Assembly (NCBI RefSeq): GCF_050003625.1
Contig: NC_134398.1
Coordinates: forward strand, 199,820,583-199,884,582
Length of the DNA: 64,000 nt
Direction of reading: 5' to 3'
From: Haematobia irritans
Lineage: Eukaryota > Arthropoda > Insecta > Diptera > Muscidae
Position 1 is the first letter of the stretch, and every line of letters begins with the position of its first letter. The notes below the pieces were generated by a model, which was not told the origin of the DNA, did not search any database, and saw only the letters and a list, made by a program, of their open reading frames with translations. Positions 1 through 12,339 of the stretch are shown piece by piece. Position numbers and translations under genes: made by a program.

Positions 1-117
1 ATCATAATATGATTGGCGTAAAGAACTCGTGAGGGGGAGATGTAACGAAGTACTAGACGATGTAAACCAAGAGAAGGAATTCCAAAAATGTTTCAAGGTC
101 ATACAAAACTTTTTCAC

Positions 118-2030
118 ATAAAAATTTATTTCTATGGAAAATTTTGTAAATTTTTTTCTATAGAAAATTTTTAAAAATTTTATTCCTATGGAAATTTTTT
201 TAAAAATTTTATTTCTATAGAAAATTTTTTTAAAATTTTATTTCGATAGAAAATTTAGTCAAAATTTTATTTCTATAGAAAATTTCGTCAAAATTTTATT
301 TCTATAGAAAATTTAGTCAAAATTTTATTTTTATAGGAAATTTTGTCAAAATTTTATCTCTAAAAATTTTTTCAAAATTTTATTTGTATAGAAAATGTTG
401 TTAAAATTTTATTTCTATAGAATATTTTGTCAAAATTTTATTTCTATAGAAAATTTTGTCAAAATTTTACTTCTATAGACAAGTTTGTCAGAATTTTATT
501 TCCATAGAAAATTTGTGAAATTTTTATTTCTATAGAAAATTTTGTCAAAATTTTATTTCTATAGAAAATTTTATGAACATTTTATTTCTATAGAATTTTT
601 TTCAAAATTTTATTTTTATATAGAAAATTTTGACAAAATTTGATTTCTATAGAAATTTTCGTCAAAATTTTATTTCTAAAGAAAATTTTGTCAAAATTTT
701 ATTTTTATAGGAAATTTTGTCAAAATTTTATTTCTATAGAAAATTGTGTCAAAATTTTATTTCCATAAAAAATTTTAACAAAATTTTATTTATATAGAAA
801 ATTTTGTCAAAATTTTATTTTTATAGGAAATTTTGTCAAAAATTTATTTCTGTAGAGAATTTTGTCAAAATTTTATTTCTATAGAAAATTTTGTCAAAAT
901 TTTATTTTTTAAGAAAATGTTTACAAAATTTTATTTCTAAAGAAAATTTTGTCAAGATTTTATTTCTATAGAAAATTTTGTCAACATTTTATTTCTATAA
1001 AAAATGTTGTAAATTTTTACAACATTTTATTTCTAAAGAACATTTTGTCAAAATTTTAATTCTATAGAAAACGTTGTCAAAATTTTATTTCTATAGAAAA
1101 ATTTGTCAAAATTTTATTTTATAAAAAATTTTGTCAAAATTTTATTTCTATAAAAAATTTTGACAAAATTTGATTTCTATAGAAAATTTTGTCAAAATTT
1201 TATTTTTATAGAAAATGTTGTCAACATTTTATTTCCATAAAAAATTTTGTCAACATTTTATTTCCATAAAAAATTTTAACAAAATTTTATTTCTATAGAA
1301 AATTTTGTCAAAATTTTATTTCTAAAGAAAATTTAGTCAAAACTTTATTTTTATAGGAAAATTTGTCAAAATTTAATTTCTATAGAAAATTTTGTCTAAA
1401 TGTTATTTCTATAGAAAATGTTGTCAAAATTTTATTTCTATAGAAAATTTTGTCAAAATTTTATTTCTATAGAAAATTGTGTCAACATTTTATTTCCATA
1501 AAAAATTTTGTCAAATTTTTAATTCTATAGAAAATGTTGTCAAAATTTTATTTTTATAGAAAATGTTGTCAAAATTTTATTTCTATAGAAAATTTTGTCA
1601 ACATTTTATTTCCATAAAAAATTTTAACAAAATTTTATTTCTATAGAAAATTTTTACAAAATTTTATTTCTAAAGAAAATTTTACCAAAATTTTATTTCT
1701 GTAGGAAATTTTGTCAAAATTTATTACTATAGAACATTTTGTCAAAATTTTATTTGTAAAAAAAAAAATTTGTCAAAATTTTATTTCTATAGAAAATTTT
1801 GTCAAAATTTTAGTTCTATAGAAAATTTTATCAAAATTTTATTTCTATAGAAAGTTTTGTCAAAATTTTATTTCGATAGAAAATTTTGTCAAAATTTTAT
1901 TTCTATAGAAAATTTTGTCAAAATTTTATTTCTATAGAAAATTTTGTCAAAATTTTATTTCTATAGAATATTTTCTCAAAATTTTATTTATATGGAAAAT
2001 TTTGCCAAATTTCTTTAAAAAAAAAAGTTT
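118..2030 (+). repeat. 29-bp minisatellite array 1
   Basis: About 65 tandem copies of a 29-bp unit, TTTCTATAGAAA followed by ATTTTGTCAAAATTTTA, with scattered substitutions and 1-3-bp indels. The unit is two joined palindromes: TTTCTATAGAAA, and AAAATTTTG-T-CAAAATTTT around a single central T. Only the GTC core and the extra A of the spacer give it polarity; here it reads GTC on the plus strand. Reading frames through the array have a stop in TATAG every 87 bp, so short open frames here are not genes. The array ends in a poly-A tract near 2020-2030. Confidence 0.95.
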
Positions 2031-2035
2031 AGTAA

Positions 2036-2855
2036 ACATCTCTAGCCCATAGTGCATGATTGGTGTAAGTTTCAACACTAAACGAATCTGGAAACGAAAT
2101 TGGCAAACAGGAAAATTGCACATTGATTTGCAGCCATATTACGTTAACAAAAATCACAATTATCATTTGTGGTTGTTCGAAAACAAGTGGCAGAGTGAGA
2201 CAAAAAACAAAAATATACTTTTACAAGAAGGAATAGAACAAATATGGGAAGAAAGAAAAAAAAACTAAAACATGTTTAAAATCCATTTGCATATTAGCAC
2301 ATGCAATAATACCTGGTAGTATTTGTCTTTATCATTTTAGAGTATAGGTCTCATTCGCCCCTGCGAAGAAGTTTTTCCACTAGCTATGTGTTGTATTTCT
2401 AACAACCAAAGCAACCAAAACAAAAACTATATGAAGATATTAATCCATGGGAATCTTGAAATGAACTAGAAAAGTTTGCAATCTGGCCTAAACAAATTCA
2501 TAGTCACAAAATTGCAAAGTCTTCTTGTTGAATATTAGAAAATTTTGACAATTTTAAGTTAAATTGCAATTGTTATTCTTTACTAGCCTAAGATTAATTG
2601 GCATAACCAAACAGACATGATTGAAGACATCATGACATTGTTAAGTTGCTTTGTTCATTTTCTGAACATCTAATTCGTGATTAAGAGCAGGATATACGAG
2701 CTTTTGTATAGATTTCAAATTTAAATTTGATTAGCAAATGAAACATGATTTGCAAATGTCGTTTTGAAAGTTTACAAAACGCGTGTGGTCTTCGAACCAG
2801 AAAATGAATTCTATTTAACTCAACATAAAAAAATAAATTTGGAAAAAAAACGTTG
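2036..2855. other. Unique AT-rich segment, no gene seen
   Basis: Sequence without obvious repeats between two minisatellite blocks. A 70-codon open frame at 2056-2268 has low-complexity K/N-rich composition, no recognisable domain and no splice context, and I do not call it a gene. Nothing else identifiable. Confidence 0.5.
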
Positions 2856-3099
2856 ACATAGAAATTTACATTTTTATAGGAAAATTTTATTTCTATATGA
2901 AATATTGTAAAATTTTAATTTCTACAGGGAATTAAAACAACAAATAAAACTTTAATTTTTGAAATGTTATTAGAAATTATTGGATTTTTTTTATAGAAAT
3001 TCCAGTTTTATTTGTAGAAAAAATTATTTTAAACATTATTTCTATGGGAAGTTTTTTTTTAACATTTTAATTTCTACATAAAATGTACAAAAAAAAAAA

Positions 3100-4310
3100 A
3101 ATAAATATCTGAAAATTTGATTTCTATAAGAAATTTTCGCAACATTTAATTTTATGGGATTTTTTTTGAGAATCTCATTTCTGTAGAAAATTTCTAGAAA
3201 TTTGCATTTTTATAAGAAAATTTCATTTGTGTAGGGAAATTTTTTTAAACATCATCTCTATAATATAATTTCTACATGAAATTTACAAAAAAAAAATAAA
3301 TAAAAAAATAAGTAAATAAAAAATTAAATATGTGAAAATTTTATTTCTATAGGAAATTTTCGGAACATTAAATTTTATGGGTTTTTTTTTGAGAATCTCA
3401 TTTCTGTAGAAAATTTCTAGAAATTTACATTTTTATAAGAAAATTTCATTTCTGTAGGGAAATTTTTTTAAACATCATCTCTATAATATAATTTCTACAT
3501 GAAATTTACAAAAAAAAAATAACAAATTAAATGTCCGAAAATTTTTTTTCTATAGGAAATTTTTTCGGAAAATTTAAATTTTATGGAATTTTTTTAAAAT
3601 CTCATTTCTGTAGAAAATTTCTAGAAATTTGCATTTTTATAAGTAAACTTCATTTCTGTAGGGAAATTTTTTTGAACATCATCTGTATAATATAATTTCT
3701 ACATGAGATTTACAAAAAAAAAAAAAAATAAATAAATAAAAAAATAAGTAAACAAAATATTAAATATCTGAAAATTTTATTTCTATAGGAAATTTTTCGG
3801 AAAATTTAATGTTATGGGATTTTTTTTTTGAGAATCTCATTTCTGTAGAAAATTGCTAGAAATTTACATTTTTATAAGAAAATTTCATTTCTGTAGGGAA
3901 ATTTTTTTAAACATCATCTCTATAATATAATTTCTACATGTAATTTACAAAAAAAAAAATAAATAAAAAATTAAATGTCTGAAATTTTTATTTCTATAGG
4001 AAATTTTTCGGAAAATTTAATTTTATGGGATTTTGTTTTAAATCTCATTTCTGTAGAAAATTACTAGAAATTTACATTTTTGTAAGTAAATTTCATATCT
4101 GTAGGGAAATTGTTTTAAACATCATCTCTATAATATAATTTCTACATGAAATTTACAAAAAAAAAAAAAAATAAATAAATAAAGTAAGCAAATAAAAAAT
4201 TAAATATCTGAAAATTTTATTTCTATAAGAAATTTTTTCGGAAAATTTAATTTTATGGGATTTTTTTTTAAATCTCATTTCTGTAGAAAATTTCTAGAAA
4301 TTTACATTTT
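3100..4310 (+). repeat. Five-unit tandem repeat, ~204-235 bp period
   Basis: The marker AACATCATCTCTATAATATA occurs near 3247, 3470, 3674 (one change), 3909 and 4117, giving spacings of 223, 204, 235 and 208 bp. Each unit carries an ATTTCTGTAGAAAATT block, the marker, a TTTCTACATGAAATTTAC block and a variable run of A followed by AAATAAATA. Most of the length variation lies in the A-rich spacer. The copies remain very similar outside the spacer, so the amplification is younger than the surrounding diverged minisatellite. Confidence 0.88.
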
Positions 4311-4945
4311 TATAAGAAAATTTAATTTCTGTGTTATAGGAATTCTAGTTTTACAGGAAATGTTAGAAAATTTGATGTCTGTAGAGTATTTTTTTCAAAC
4401 ATTATTTCTATGGGAAGTTTTTTAAAATTTTAATTTTTACAGGAAATTAAAAGAAAAAAAATCTGAATAGTTTATTTCTATAGAAAATTTCATTTCTGTA
4501 GGGAAATTTATTTAAACATCATTTCTATGGGAAATAATGCAAAATATTAATATCCAAAAAAAAAATAGTAAACTTTTGGAAAATTGAATTTATACTAGAA
4601 ATGGTTGGATTATTTTATTATAGGAAATTTTCGGAAAATTTTTATGGGAAAATGTTTGAAATTTTTTATAGGAAATTTTTAGAAAATTTAATTTTTGTAA
4701 AGAATTCTATGGAATATTTTAAATTTATTTTTTTTTTTCAGAAAAATTTGTTTTTATAGGAAATTTTAGGAAAATTTTTGGAAAATTTCTTTTCAATAGG
4801 AATACTTTTTAAACATAATTTCAATAGGAAGTATTGTAAAATTTCTACATTTAAAACCCAATAGTATGAAATTTTTGGAAATTTTTATTTGTATTCATGA
4901 AAATTTGTTTTTATCGGTATCCATGGAAATTTTTATTGGAAATTT
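4310..4945 (+). repeat. Segmental duplication, copy 1 (partner near 9.29-9.95 kb)
   Basis: Ordered matches are shared with 9290-9955: GGAATTCTAGTTTTAC (partner GGAATTCCAG), CTATGGGAAGTTTTTTAAAA, ATGGTTGGATTATTT, AAGAATTCTATGGAATATTT, then TTTATTTGTATTCATG near the end. The order and approximate spacing are preserved over more than 600 bp, so this is a duplicated block and not chance similarity between low-complexity tracts. Confidence 0.8.
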
Positions 4946-5229
4946 CATTTCCGCAGGGGAATTTTTTTAGACATCATTTTTCTGGGATAATTTTATTTTT
5001 TTTTACAAGAAATTAAAAAAATAGGGATTTTTGTTGTCAAATTTTGTTTGTATAGGAAATTTTTGGAAAATTAAATTTCAATTGGAAATTGTTGGAATAT
5101 TTTATTTCTATATTGTATTTTTGGAAAATTTTGTTTTAAGAAATTTTCACTTTTTTAGGTTCAATTTTTTGAACATCATTTCTACAGGATGCATTGTTTT
5201 AATTTCGACAAGAAATTTTTAATTTCTAC

Positions 5230-6230
5230 AAGAAATTTAAAAAAAAAAAAACAACAGCTGCAATTTTGTCAAAATTATTGGAAAATTTAATTTCTATAAG
5301 AAATTCTCGAAAAATGCATATTCTGTAGAGAAAAATTTTAAACATATTTTTACAGAGAAAATGTTGTAAAGGAAATTTAAAAAGAAAAAAATGAAATTTT
5401 TTAAAAATTTGATTTGTATAGGAAAATTTCGGAGTATAAAATTTCTTTTGGATATTGTTGAAAAATTTTAGTTCTATTGCAAATTTTTGGAAAATTACAG
5501 TTTCACTTCAATAGGAAACATTTTAAGAAACATTATTTTATGGGATATATTGCGTAATTTTATTTTCTACAAGAGATTCTACAAGATATTAAAAAAAACA
5601 ACAACTGCAATTTTGCCAAAATTATTGGAAAATTAATTTCTATTAAAAATTCTCGAAAAGTGTATATTCAGTAGAGAAAAACTTTAAACATATTTTTATA
5701 GAGAAAGTATTGTAAAGGAAATTAAAAAAAATTAAATTTTTTAAAAATTTGATTTGTATAAACAATTTCGGAGAATTCATTTTCTTTTGGATATTGTTGA
5801 AAAATTTTAGTTCTATAGCAAATTTTTGGAAAATTACAGTTTTTTGGAACATTTCACTTCAATAGGAAAAATTGTAATAAACATCATTTTATGGGATATA
5901 TTGCGTAATTTTATTTTCTACAAGAGATTCTACAAGAAATTAAAAAAAAAACAACAACTGCAATTTTGTGAAAATGATTGGAAAATTTAATTTCTATAAA
6001 AAATTCTCGAAAAGTGTATATTCTGTAGAGAAAAATTTTAAACATATTTTTATAGAGAAAGTATTGTAAAGGAAATTAAAAAAAAAAATTAAATTTTTTA
6101 AAAATTTGATTTGTATAGGAAAATTTCAGAGAATTCAATTTCCTTTGGATATTGTTGAAAAATTTTAGTTCTAACATATAGCAAATTTTTGGAAAATTAC
6201 AGTTTTTTTTGGAACATTTTATAAAAAAAA
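5230..6230 (+). repeat. Three-unit tandem repeat, ~350 bp period
   Basis: The landmark CA(A/G)CTGCAATTTTG occurs near 5254, 5602 and 5955, spacings about 348 and 353 bp. Each unit then has TATATTCTGTAGAGAAAAA, TTTTTAAAAATTTGATTTGT, CTTTTGGATATTGTTGAAAA and TGGGATATATTGCGTAATTT in the same order; the last unit is truncated. Open frames inside are spurious. Confidence 0.88.
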
Positions 6231-6330
6231 TAAATTTTTGAATTTTTTATTTTTGTAGAAAATTTTCGGAACATTTTGTAAGTATCATTTCAATGGGCTG
6301 CATTTTAAAATTTAATCAATATTAAAATAA

Positions 6331-7564
6331 CCATTTGAAATTCTAAATTTCCCTAAAATATTTCCTGTAGTCCCTATTGAATGGTATGGGATTCTTGCTA
6401 TTACCCATAGATCAGTTAAATATTCTTGGGTTTTTTTATCATCCAACTAATTTGCTCCCACCATAGTTAGCTCTAAAAATAACTTGAATTTTTTTCCATT
6501 AGCGACATGGTTTTGTTCTTCATTCTCACTGCCAATTTCAAGCGAAATGTAAACGAGTTCAAAATTTAAGTTTTTCGTTTTTGTTTTTTTTTTTTCATTT
6601 GTTTTTGGCTAAGGCCAACATTGTCATATGAACTATCGGGCAATCAGCTAAGCAAGTAACAGCAACATTGGTGCAACAACTTTACAAACTGCTATGTGTA
6701 TGTACGACGACGAGTAAAAGGTTTAACATTTCGAAAAACAACATTGCAACAACTACGAGAAAACAGCCAGCAACATGAAAAAGTTGCACAAAAAAAAATC
6801 GTTTGGTTTTAAATCAGTTTTGAACTATCGAAATTCTAGGAAATCTCTTAAGTCAAACTAAACTCTTTTTGATGTCTTAATTAAATTGAATGCAGAATCA
6901 ACATCAACACCATTACCTTTAGCACAAACAGGCATCCCCCCCACCCACACTCACCTTCTACGGCCACCACCGTATTATAGAGCCGGACTTTGGGGATCTC
7001 AGTGAAGGTAACAACAGCAATAAGTTATTGAAGATTTAAAGGCTGCTACCAGTAACGAACGAATCAAATCGAATGACCAAAAAACAAAAAGAATAAAACA
7101 TCAATATTGTCTGTAGTATGCAATGCAAGTACAAAATAGTAAGGGGGCAACGAGGTGAAATACTATCATCAGAGGTGGTTAAAAGTGGGATTGTAAAACC
7201 TCAAGGAGTCCTTTTTTGTGCAAAATTTTAAAAAAACTTCAATGTTTTAAAAAAACTTCAAAATTTTAAAAAACTTCAATGTTGCCAAACTTTTTTTAAA
7301 TCACTTCGAATTTCGAATAAAATTCGAAATTGAGTCAATGAAACAAATTCGTAAATATAGTTATTATTAGTACGAATTTTCTGCTAAACAATGAAACAAA
7401 AACAAGTTCGTACTATTAATGAACATTTTCATTGTATTAATGAATTTTTTCATTATATCAATAAAACATATCGTTGGCTCGATATTAACGATTTTTTGTG
7501 TATATGCTACTTTTACTTTTATAGAGCCTAGATTTTAAACTAGATAGTTCCCTAAAAATGCAAG
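6331..7564. other. Unique segment with a small hairpin
   Basis: Mixed-composition intergenic or intronic DNA with CAACAA/GCAACAAC tracts typical of fly noncoding DNA. No exon or RNA gene recognised. AATTTCGAAT and ATTCGAAATT at 7309-7331 form a perfect 10-bp stem with a 3-nt loop. The stretch 7340-7520 (TTCGTACTATTAATGAA and similar words) looks like a decayed MITE, but I could not define its ends. Confidence 0.45.
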
Positions 7565-8055
7565 TTTTTTATACACAGAAAAAATTTACATAAAATTTAG
7601 AAAAAAAATAAATAAAAAATTAAATGTCTGAAAATTGTATTTCTATAGGAAATTTTTGGAAAATTTAATTTTATGGATTTTTTTTTTTGAAAATCTTATT
7701 TCTATAGAAAATTTTTATAAGAAAATTTCATATCTGTAGGGATTTTTTTAAAACAGCATTTCTATAGTATTGAACAATTTTAATTAAAAAAAAAAAAACA
7801 ACAAAATATGAAATTTTATTAGAAATTTTTGGAAAATTTTATTATTATAGGAATTCCAGTTTTATAGGAAATTGTTAGAAAATTTAATGTTGTAGGGAAT
7901 TTTTTTCAAACATTATTTCTATGGGAAGTTTTTTAAAATTTTAATTTTTGTAGGAAATTAAAAAAAAAAATAGAATTAAGTTTCTGAATACATTGTTTCT
8001 ATAGGAAATTTTCGAAAAAAATTAATTTTTATGGGAAATTGTTTGAAAATTGTAT
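7565..8055 (+). repeat. Diverged minisatellite plus left copy of a ~250-bp direct repeat
   Basis: Diverged relatives of the 29-bp unit. The portion 7801-8052 (from AACAAAATATGA to GGGAAATTGTTTGAAAATTG) is repeated at 9247-9498 in the same orientation and order. The dispersed element at 8062-9244 lies exactly between the two copies. Confidence 0.82.
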
Positions 8056-8061
8056 AGAAAA

Positions 8062-9244
8062 AACAAGTAAGTAAAGTAGAAAGTCGGGCGGGGCCGACTA
8101 TATCATACCCTAAACCACCATTACAGAATTAGTAATCATAAGCATTTGTGGGGTAACATATAGGTCTGGGAGATAAACCGAACCAATTTGCATAATATTT
8201 TGCGGGTTTGATTAATACCACAAAATGTTACTTTGTGCAAGATTTGAGTAAGATCAGTTAAGAAATGAGGCCTGTATGGTCGGTCAAACATAAGGTTATT
8301 AGGGCCGAATTTTTCAAAATCGGGTGATACATATATGGGAGCTTTATCTACATCTGAACCGATTTCGATGAAATTTTGCACATATAGTTAGTACTATAGA
8401 GGACTGGATCTAGCCAACTTTTAGTAAGATCGGTTAATAAATAAGGGTTCTATGGCCAAATTTGGGAAAATCGGGCTATACATATATATGGGAGCTATAT
8501 CTAAATCTGAACCGATTTCGATGATTTTTTGCACATATAGTTAGTGCTATAGAAGACTACATTTAGCCAAATTTGGGTAAGATCGGTTGATAAATAAGGG
8601 TTTTATGGCCAAATTTAGAAAAATCGGGCGGTACATATATATGGGAGCTATAGATAAATCTGAACCCATTTCGATGATTTTTTGCACATATAGTTAGTGC
8701 TATAGAAGATTATATTTAGCCAACTTTGAGTAAGATCGGTTGATACATAAAGGTTTTGTGGCCAAATTTGGGAAAATCGGGCGATACATATATATGAGAG
8801 CTATATCTAAATCTGAACCGATTTGGATGAAATTTTGCAAACTTGAAGGGCGATGGAAAAGATTACCTTTTGCTAAATTTGGTGACGATCCGCTTGAAAA
8901 AAAGCGCAACGTGACCCCATTTGTCGAAATCGGGCGATACATATATATGGGAGCTATATCTAAATTTGACCCATTTCTTCCAAATTCAATAGCGTCCTTG
9001 TGCCCAAAAACCTCCCTGTACCAAATTTCATCAAAATCGGTTAATAATTGCGACCGGAATCCTGTGAACAACAAATATATGGACAGACCGACGGACGGAC
9101 ACCAAGCGCTAGATCGACTCAGGAGGTGATTCTGAGTCGATCGGTATATATTTTATGGGGTCTAAAATCAATGGGGTCTGGTAGGCACATTTTTTGGCCG
9201 ATCAAACTTATTATACCCTGACCACTATGTGGTTTAGGATATAA
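8062..9244 (+). mobile_element. Dispersed non-autonomous fly element, copy A
   Basis: Begins AACAAGTAAGTAAAG, then a GC-rich hairpin AGTCGGGCGGGGCCGACT, then ATACCCTAAACCAC. It ends with ATACCCTGACCACTATGTGG and TTTAGGATATAA, so the ends are short imperfect inverted repeats around (T)CCTAAACCAC. Near the 3' end is GGACAGACCGACGGACGGAC followed by CTAGATCGACTCAGG, a block common in dispersed fly repeats. There is no transposase. Open frames of 81-129 codons on both strands arise because the internal 153-bp module is divisible by three; they are not genes. Confidence 0.85.
8471..8940 (+). repeat. 153-bp tandem modules inside copy A
   Basis: The word TCGGGC before an ATACATATATATG block starts near 8471, 8624, 8777 and 8940, spacings 153, 153 and 163 bp. 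Each module contains GGGAGCTATATCTAAATCTG (with variants), a CCGATTTCGATGA block and GCACATATAGTTAGTGCTAT. The last interval is diverged. Confidence 0.9.
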
Positions 9245-9955
9245 AAAACAAACAAAATATGAGATTTTATTAGATTTTTTTGGAAAAATTTATTATTATA
9301 GGAATTCCAGTTGTTAGAAAATTTAATGTTTGTAGGGATTTTTTTTGAAATATTATTTCTATGGGAAGTTTTTTAAAATTTTAATTTTACAGCGAATTAA
9401 AAAAAAAATAAAAATTAAGTTTCTGAATACTTTGTTTGTATAGGAAATTTTCGAAAAAAATTTAATTTTTATGGGAAATTGTTTGAAAATTGTATTGAAA
9501 CTTATTTAAACATCATGTCTATGGGAAGTATTGCAAAATTTTAATATTCACAAGGAATTTTTAAAAACCAAAATAGTACATTTCTGGACAATTGACTTTA
9601 TACTATAAATGGTTGGATTATTTGATTATAGGAAATTTTCGAAAAATTTTTATAGGAAATTGTTAGAATATATTTGTAGGAATTTTTTTGAAAATTTAAT
9701 TTCTCTAAAGAAGAATTCTATGGAATATTTTAAAATTTAATTTTTACATAAAATTTTGTTTCTATAGGAAATTTAAGGAACATTTTTGGAAAATTTTTTT
9801 TCAAAAGGAATACATTTTAAATATAAGGAATACTTTTTAAACGTATTGTAAAATTTCTACAGGAAATTTAAAAACCAAAAATATGAACATTTTGGAAATT
9901 TTTATTTGTATTCATAGAAATTTTTTTATTTGTATTCATGGAAAGTTTTATTGAA
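9245..9955 (+). repeat. Right copy of direct repeat and of the segmental duplication
   Basis: 9247-9498 duplicates 7801-8052, and 9290-9955 duplicates 4310-4945. Diverged 29-bp-like words fill the rest. The block therefore joins two separate duplications, indicating repeated unequal exchange in this part of the window. Confidence 0.8.
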
Positions 9956-9956
9956 A

Positions 9957-10980
9957 ACAAGCAAGGAAAGTCTAAAGTCGGGCGTTGCCGACTATATTAT
10001 ACCCTGCACCACTTTGTAGATCTAAATTTTCGATACCATATCACTTCCGTCAAATGTGTTGGGGGCTATATATAAAGGTTTGTCTCAAATACATACATTT
10101 AAATATCACTCGATCTGGACAGAATTTGATAGACTTCTACAAAATCTATAGACTCAAATTTTAAGTCGGCTAATCAACTAGGGGGGAACACAATGTTAGT
10201 AAAAAAATATGGGAAACGTTTAAATCTGAAGCAATTTTAAGGAAACTTCGAAAAAGTTTATTTATGATTTATCGCTCGATATATATGTATTAGAAGTTTA
10301 GGAAAATTAGAGTCATTTTTACAACTTTTCGACTAAGCAGTGGCGATTTTACAAGGAAACTGTTGGTTTTTGACCATTTTTGTCGAAATCAGAAAAACAT
10401 ATATATGGGAGCTATACCTAAATCTGAACCGATTTCAACCAAATTTGGCACGCATAGCAACAATGCTAATTCCAAATTGGGGTAAAACTCTGGCTTCTGG
10501 GACCGTATTAGTCCATATCGGGCGAAAGATATATATAGGAGCTATATCTAAATCTGAACCGATTTCAATAAAATTTGGCACACTTGACTGTAGTATTAAT
10601 TGTTCTTCTTGTGCAAAATTTTAAGCAAATTAGGATAAAACTCTGGCTTCTGGGGCCATATAAGTCCATATCGGGCGAAATATGTATATATGGGAGCTAT
10701 ATCTAAATCTGAACCGATTTCTTCCAAAATCAATAGGGTTCTATTCTGAGCCAAAACACATACTTGTGCCAAATTTGAAGTCGATTGGACTAAAACTGCG
10801 ACCTAGACTTTGATTACAAAAATGTGTTCACGGACAGACGGACATCGCTATATCGACTCAAGAACCCACACTGAGCATTTTTGCCAAAGACACCATGTGT
10901 CTATCTCGTCTCCTTCTGGGTGTTGCAAACATATGCACTAACTTATAATACCCTGTTCCACAGTGTGGAGCAGGGTATAA
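9957..10980 (+). mobile_element. Dispersed non-autonomous fly element, copy B (apparently full length)
   Basis: Starts AACAAGCAAGGAAAG, with the hairpin AGTCGGGCGTTGCCGACT (loop altered relative to other copies) and TATACCCTGCACCAC. It ends with CCACAGTGTGGAGCAGGGTA, giving inverted termini TATACCCTGC(A/T)CCAC. Internal modules with GGAGCTATA...CTGAACCGATTTC occur near 10407, 10537 and 10692. ACGGACAGACGGACATCGCT then ATATCGACTCAAG precedes the 3' end. No transposase; the 94-codon open frame across the modules is incidental. Confidence 0.87.
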
Positions 10981-11090
10981 ATATTGTATACATACCTATG
11001 CATAAATAAAATTTTCTACACATGAGATTATATGAATATTTTTTTTTAAAGTTGAACCCCCCCGAATTAAAATCCTGGCTACGGCCTTGA

Positions 11091-11942
11091 TGGGAGCTAT
11101 ATCTAAATCTGAACCGATTTCAACCAAATTTGGCACGCATAGCAACGATGCTAATTCTACTCCCTGTGCAAAATTTCAACTAAATGGGAGCACAAAATTG
11201 GCCTCTGTGGTCATATGAGTGTAAATCGGGCGAAAGCTATATATGGGAGCTATATCTAAATTTGAACCGATTTCAACCAAATTTTGCACGCATATCTACA
11301 ATGCTAATTCTACTCCCTGTGCAAAATTTCAACAAATCAGAGTTAAAAATTGGCCTCTGTGGCATATGAGTGTAAATCGGGCGAAAGCTATATATGGGAG
11401 ATATATATAAATCTGAACCGATTTCAACCAAATTTGGCACGCATAGCTACAATGCTAATTCTACTCCCTGTGCAAAATTTCAACTAAATCGCACCAAAAA
11501 ACTGGCTTCTGTGGTCATATGAGTGTAAATCGGCCGAAAGCTATATATTGGAGCTATATCTAAATCTGAACCGATTTCAACCAAATTTTGCACGCATAGC
11601 TACAATACTAATTCTACTCCCTGTGCAAAATTTCAACTAAATCGGAGCAAAAAATTAGCCTCTATGGTCATATGAGTGTAAATCGGGCGAAAGCTATATA
11701 TGGGAGCTATATCTAAATCTGAACCGATTTCAACCAAATTTGGCACGCATAGCTAAACTGCGACCTAGACTTTGATTACAAAAATGTGTTCACGGACAAA
11801 CGAACATCGCTATATCGACTCAAGAGCTCACCCTGAGCATTTTTGCCAAAGACACCATGTGTCTATCTCGTCTCCTTCTGGGTGTTGCAAACATATGCAC
11901 TAACTTATAATACCCTGTTCCACAGTGTGGAGCAGGGTATAA
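11091..11942 (+). mobile_element. 5'-truncated dispersed element, copy C, expanded to five modules
   Basis: It lacks the 5' hairpin end and begins directly in a module; just upstream (11050-11090) is a fragment reading CCTGGCTACGGCCTTGA from another repeat. GGGAGCTATA or its variant lies near 11092, 11245, 11396, 11549 and 11702, spacings 153, 151, 153 and 153 bp. The 3' end is the same as copy B: CACGGAC, ATATCGACTC, then CCACAGTGTGGAGCAGGGTA. Modules here resemble each other more than those of copy B, suggesting local amplification. Confidence 0.88.
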
Positions 11943-11974
11943 AAAGGCCGGTTAAAAACGTGTATAATTCAGTT

Positions 11975-12335
11975 CAGTTCTATAGAAATAAAATTTGGAC
12001 AAAATTTTCTATAGAAATAAAATTTTGACGAAATTTTCTATAGAAATAATATTTTGACAAAATTTTCTATAGAATTAAAATTTTGACAAAAATTTCTATA
12101 GAAATAAAATTTTGAAAAAATTTTCTATAGAAATAAAATTTTGACGAAATTTTCTATAGAAATAATATTTTGACAAAATTTTCTTTAGAAATAAAATTTT
12201 GACAAAATGTTCTATAGAAATAAAATTTTGACAGAAATAAAATGTTAACCAAATTTTCTATAGAAATAAAATCTTGACAAAATTTTCTATAGTAATAAAC
12301 TTTTGACAAAATTTTCTATAGAAATTAAATTTTGG
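11975..12335 (-). repeat. 29-bp minisatellite array, minus orientation
   Basis: About 12 units reading TTTTGACAAAATTTTC then TATAGAAATAAAA on the plus strand, the reverse complement of the main unit. It follows copy C after a 30-bp gap and runs into GGTAGATTATTTTTGG at 12333, the same kind of boundary word seen beside other arrays (near 46.9 and 60.5 kb). Confidence 0.93.
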
Positions 12336-12339
12336 TAGA

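Larger units (their letters stand above)
2856..6330 (+). repeat. Diverged minisatellite field with higher-order tandem units
   Basis: The words TTTCTATAGGAAATTTT, TCGGAAAATTTA and CATTTCTGTAGGGAAATTTT recur irregularly, consistent with heavily diverged relatives of the 29-bp unit. On top of this lie two clear higher-order repeats, annotated separately at 3100-4310 and 5230-6230. Homopolymer A tracts of 8-14 bp recur at each unit boundary. Confidence 0.8.

Noticed and set aside
118..2030. CRISPR-like array
   Set aside because: The 29-bp unit is close to a CRISPR repeat in length, but there are no unique spacers, units are directly abutting, and the genome is eukaryotic.
8700..9129. 124- and 129-codon frames on opposite strands within copy A
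   Set aside because: The 153-bp module is a multiple of three, so frames stay open on both strands. They contain no transposase motif and share sequence with noncoding copies B, C and E.
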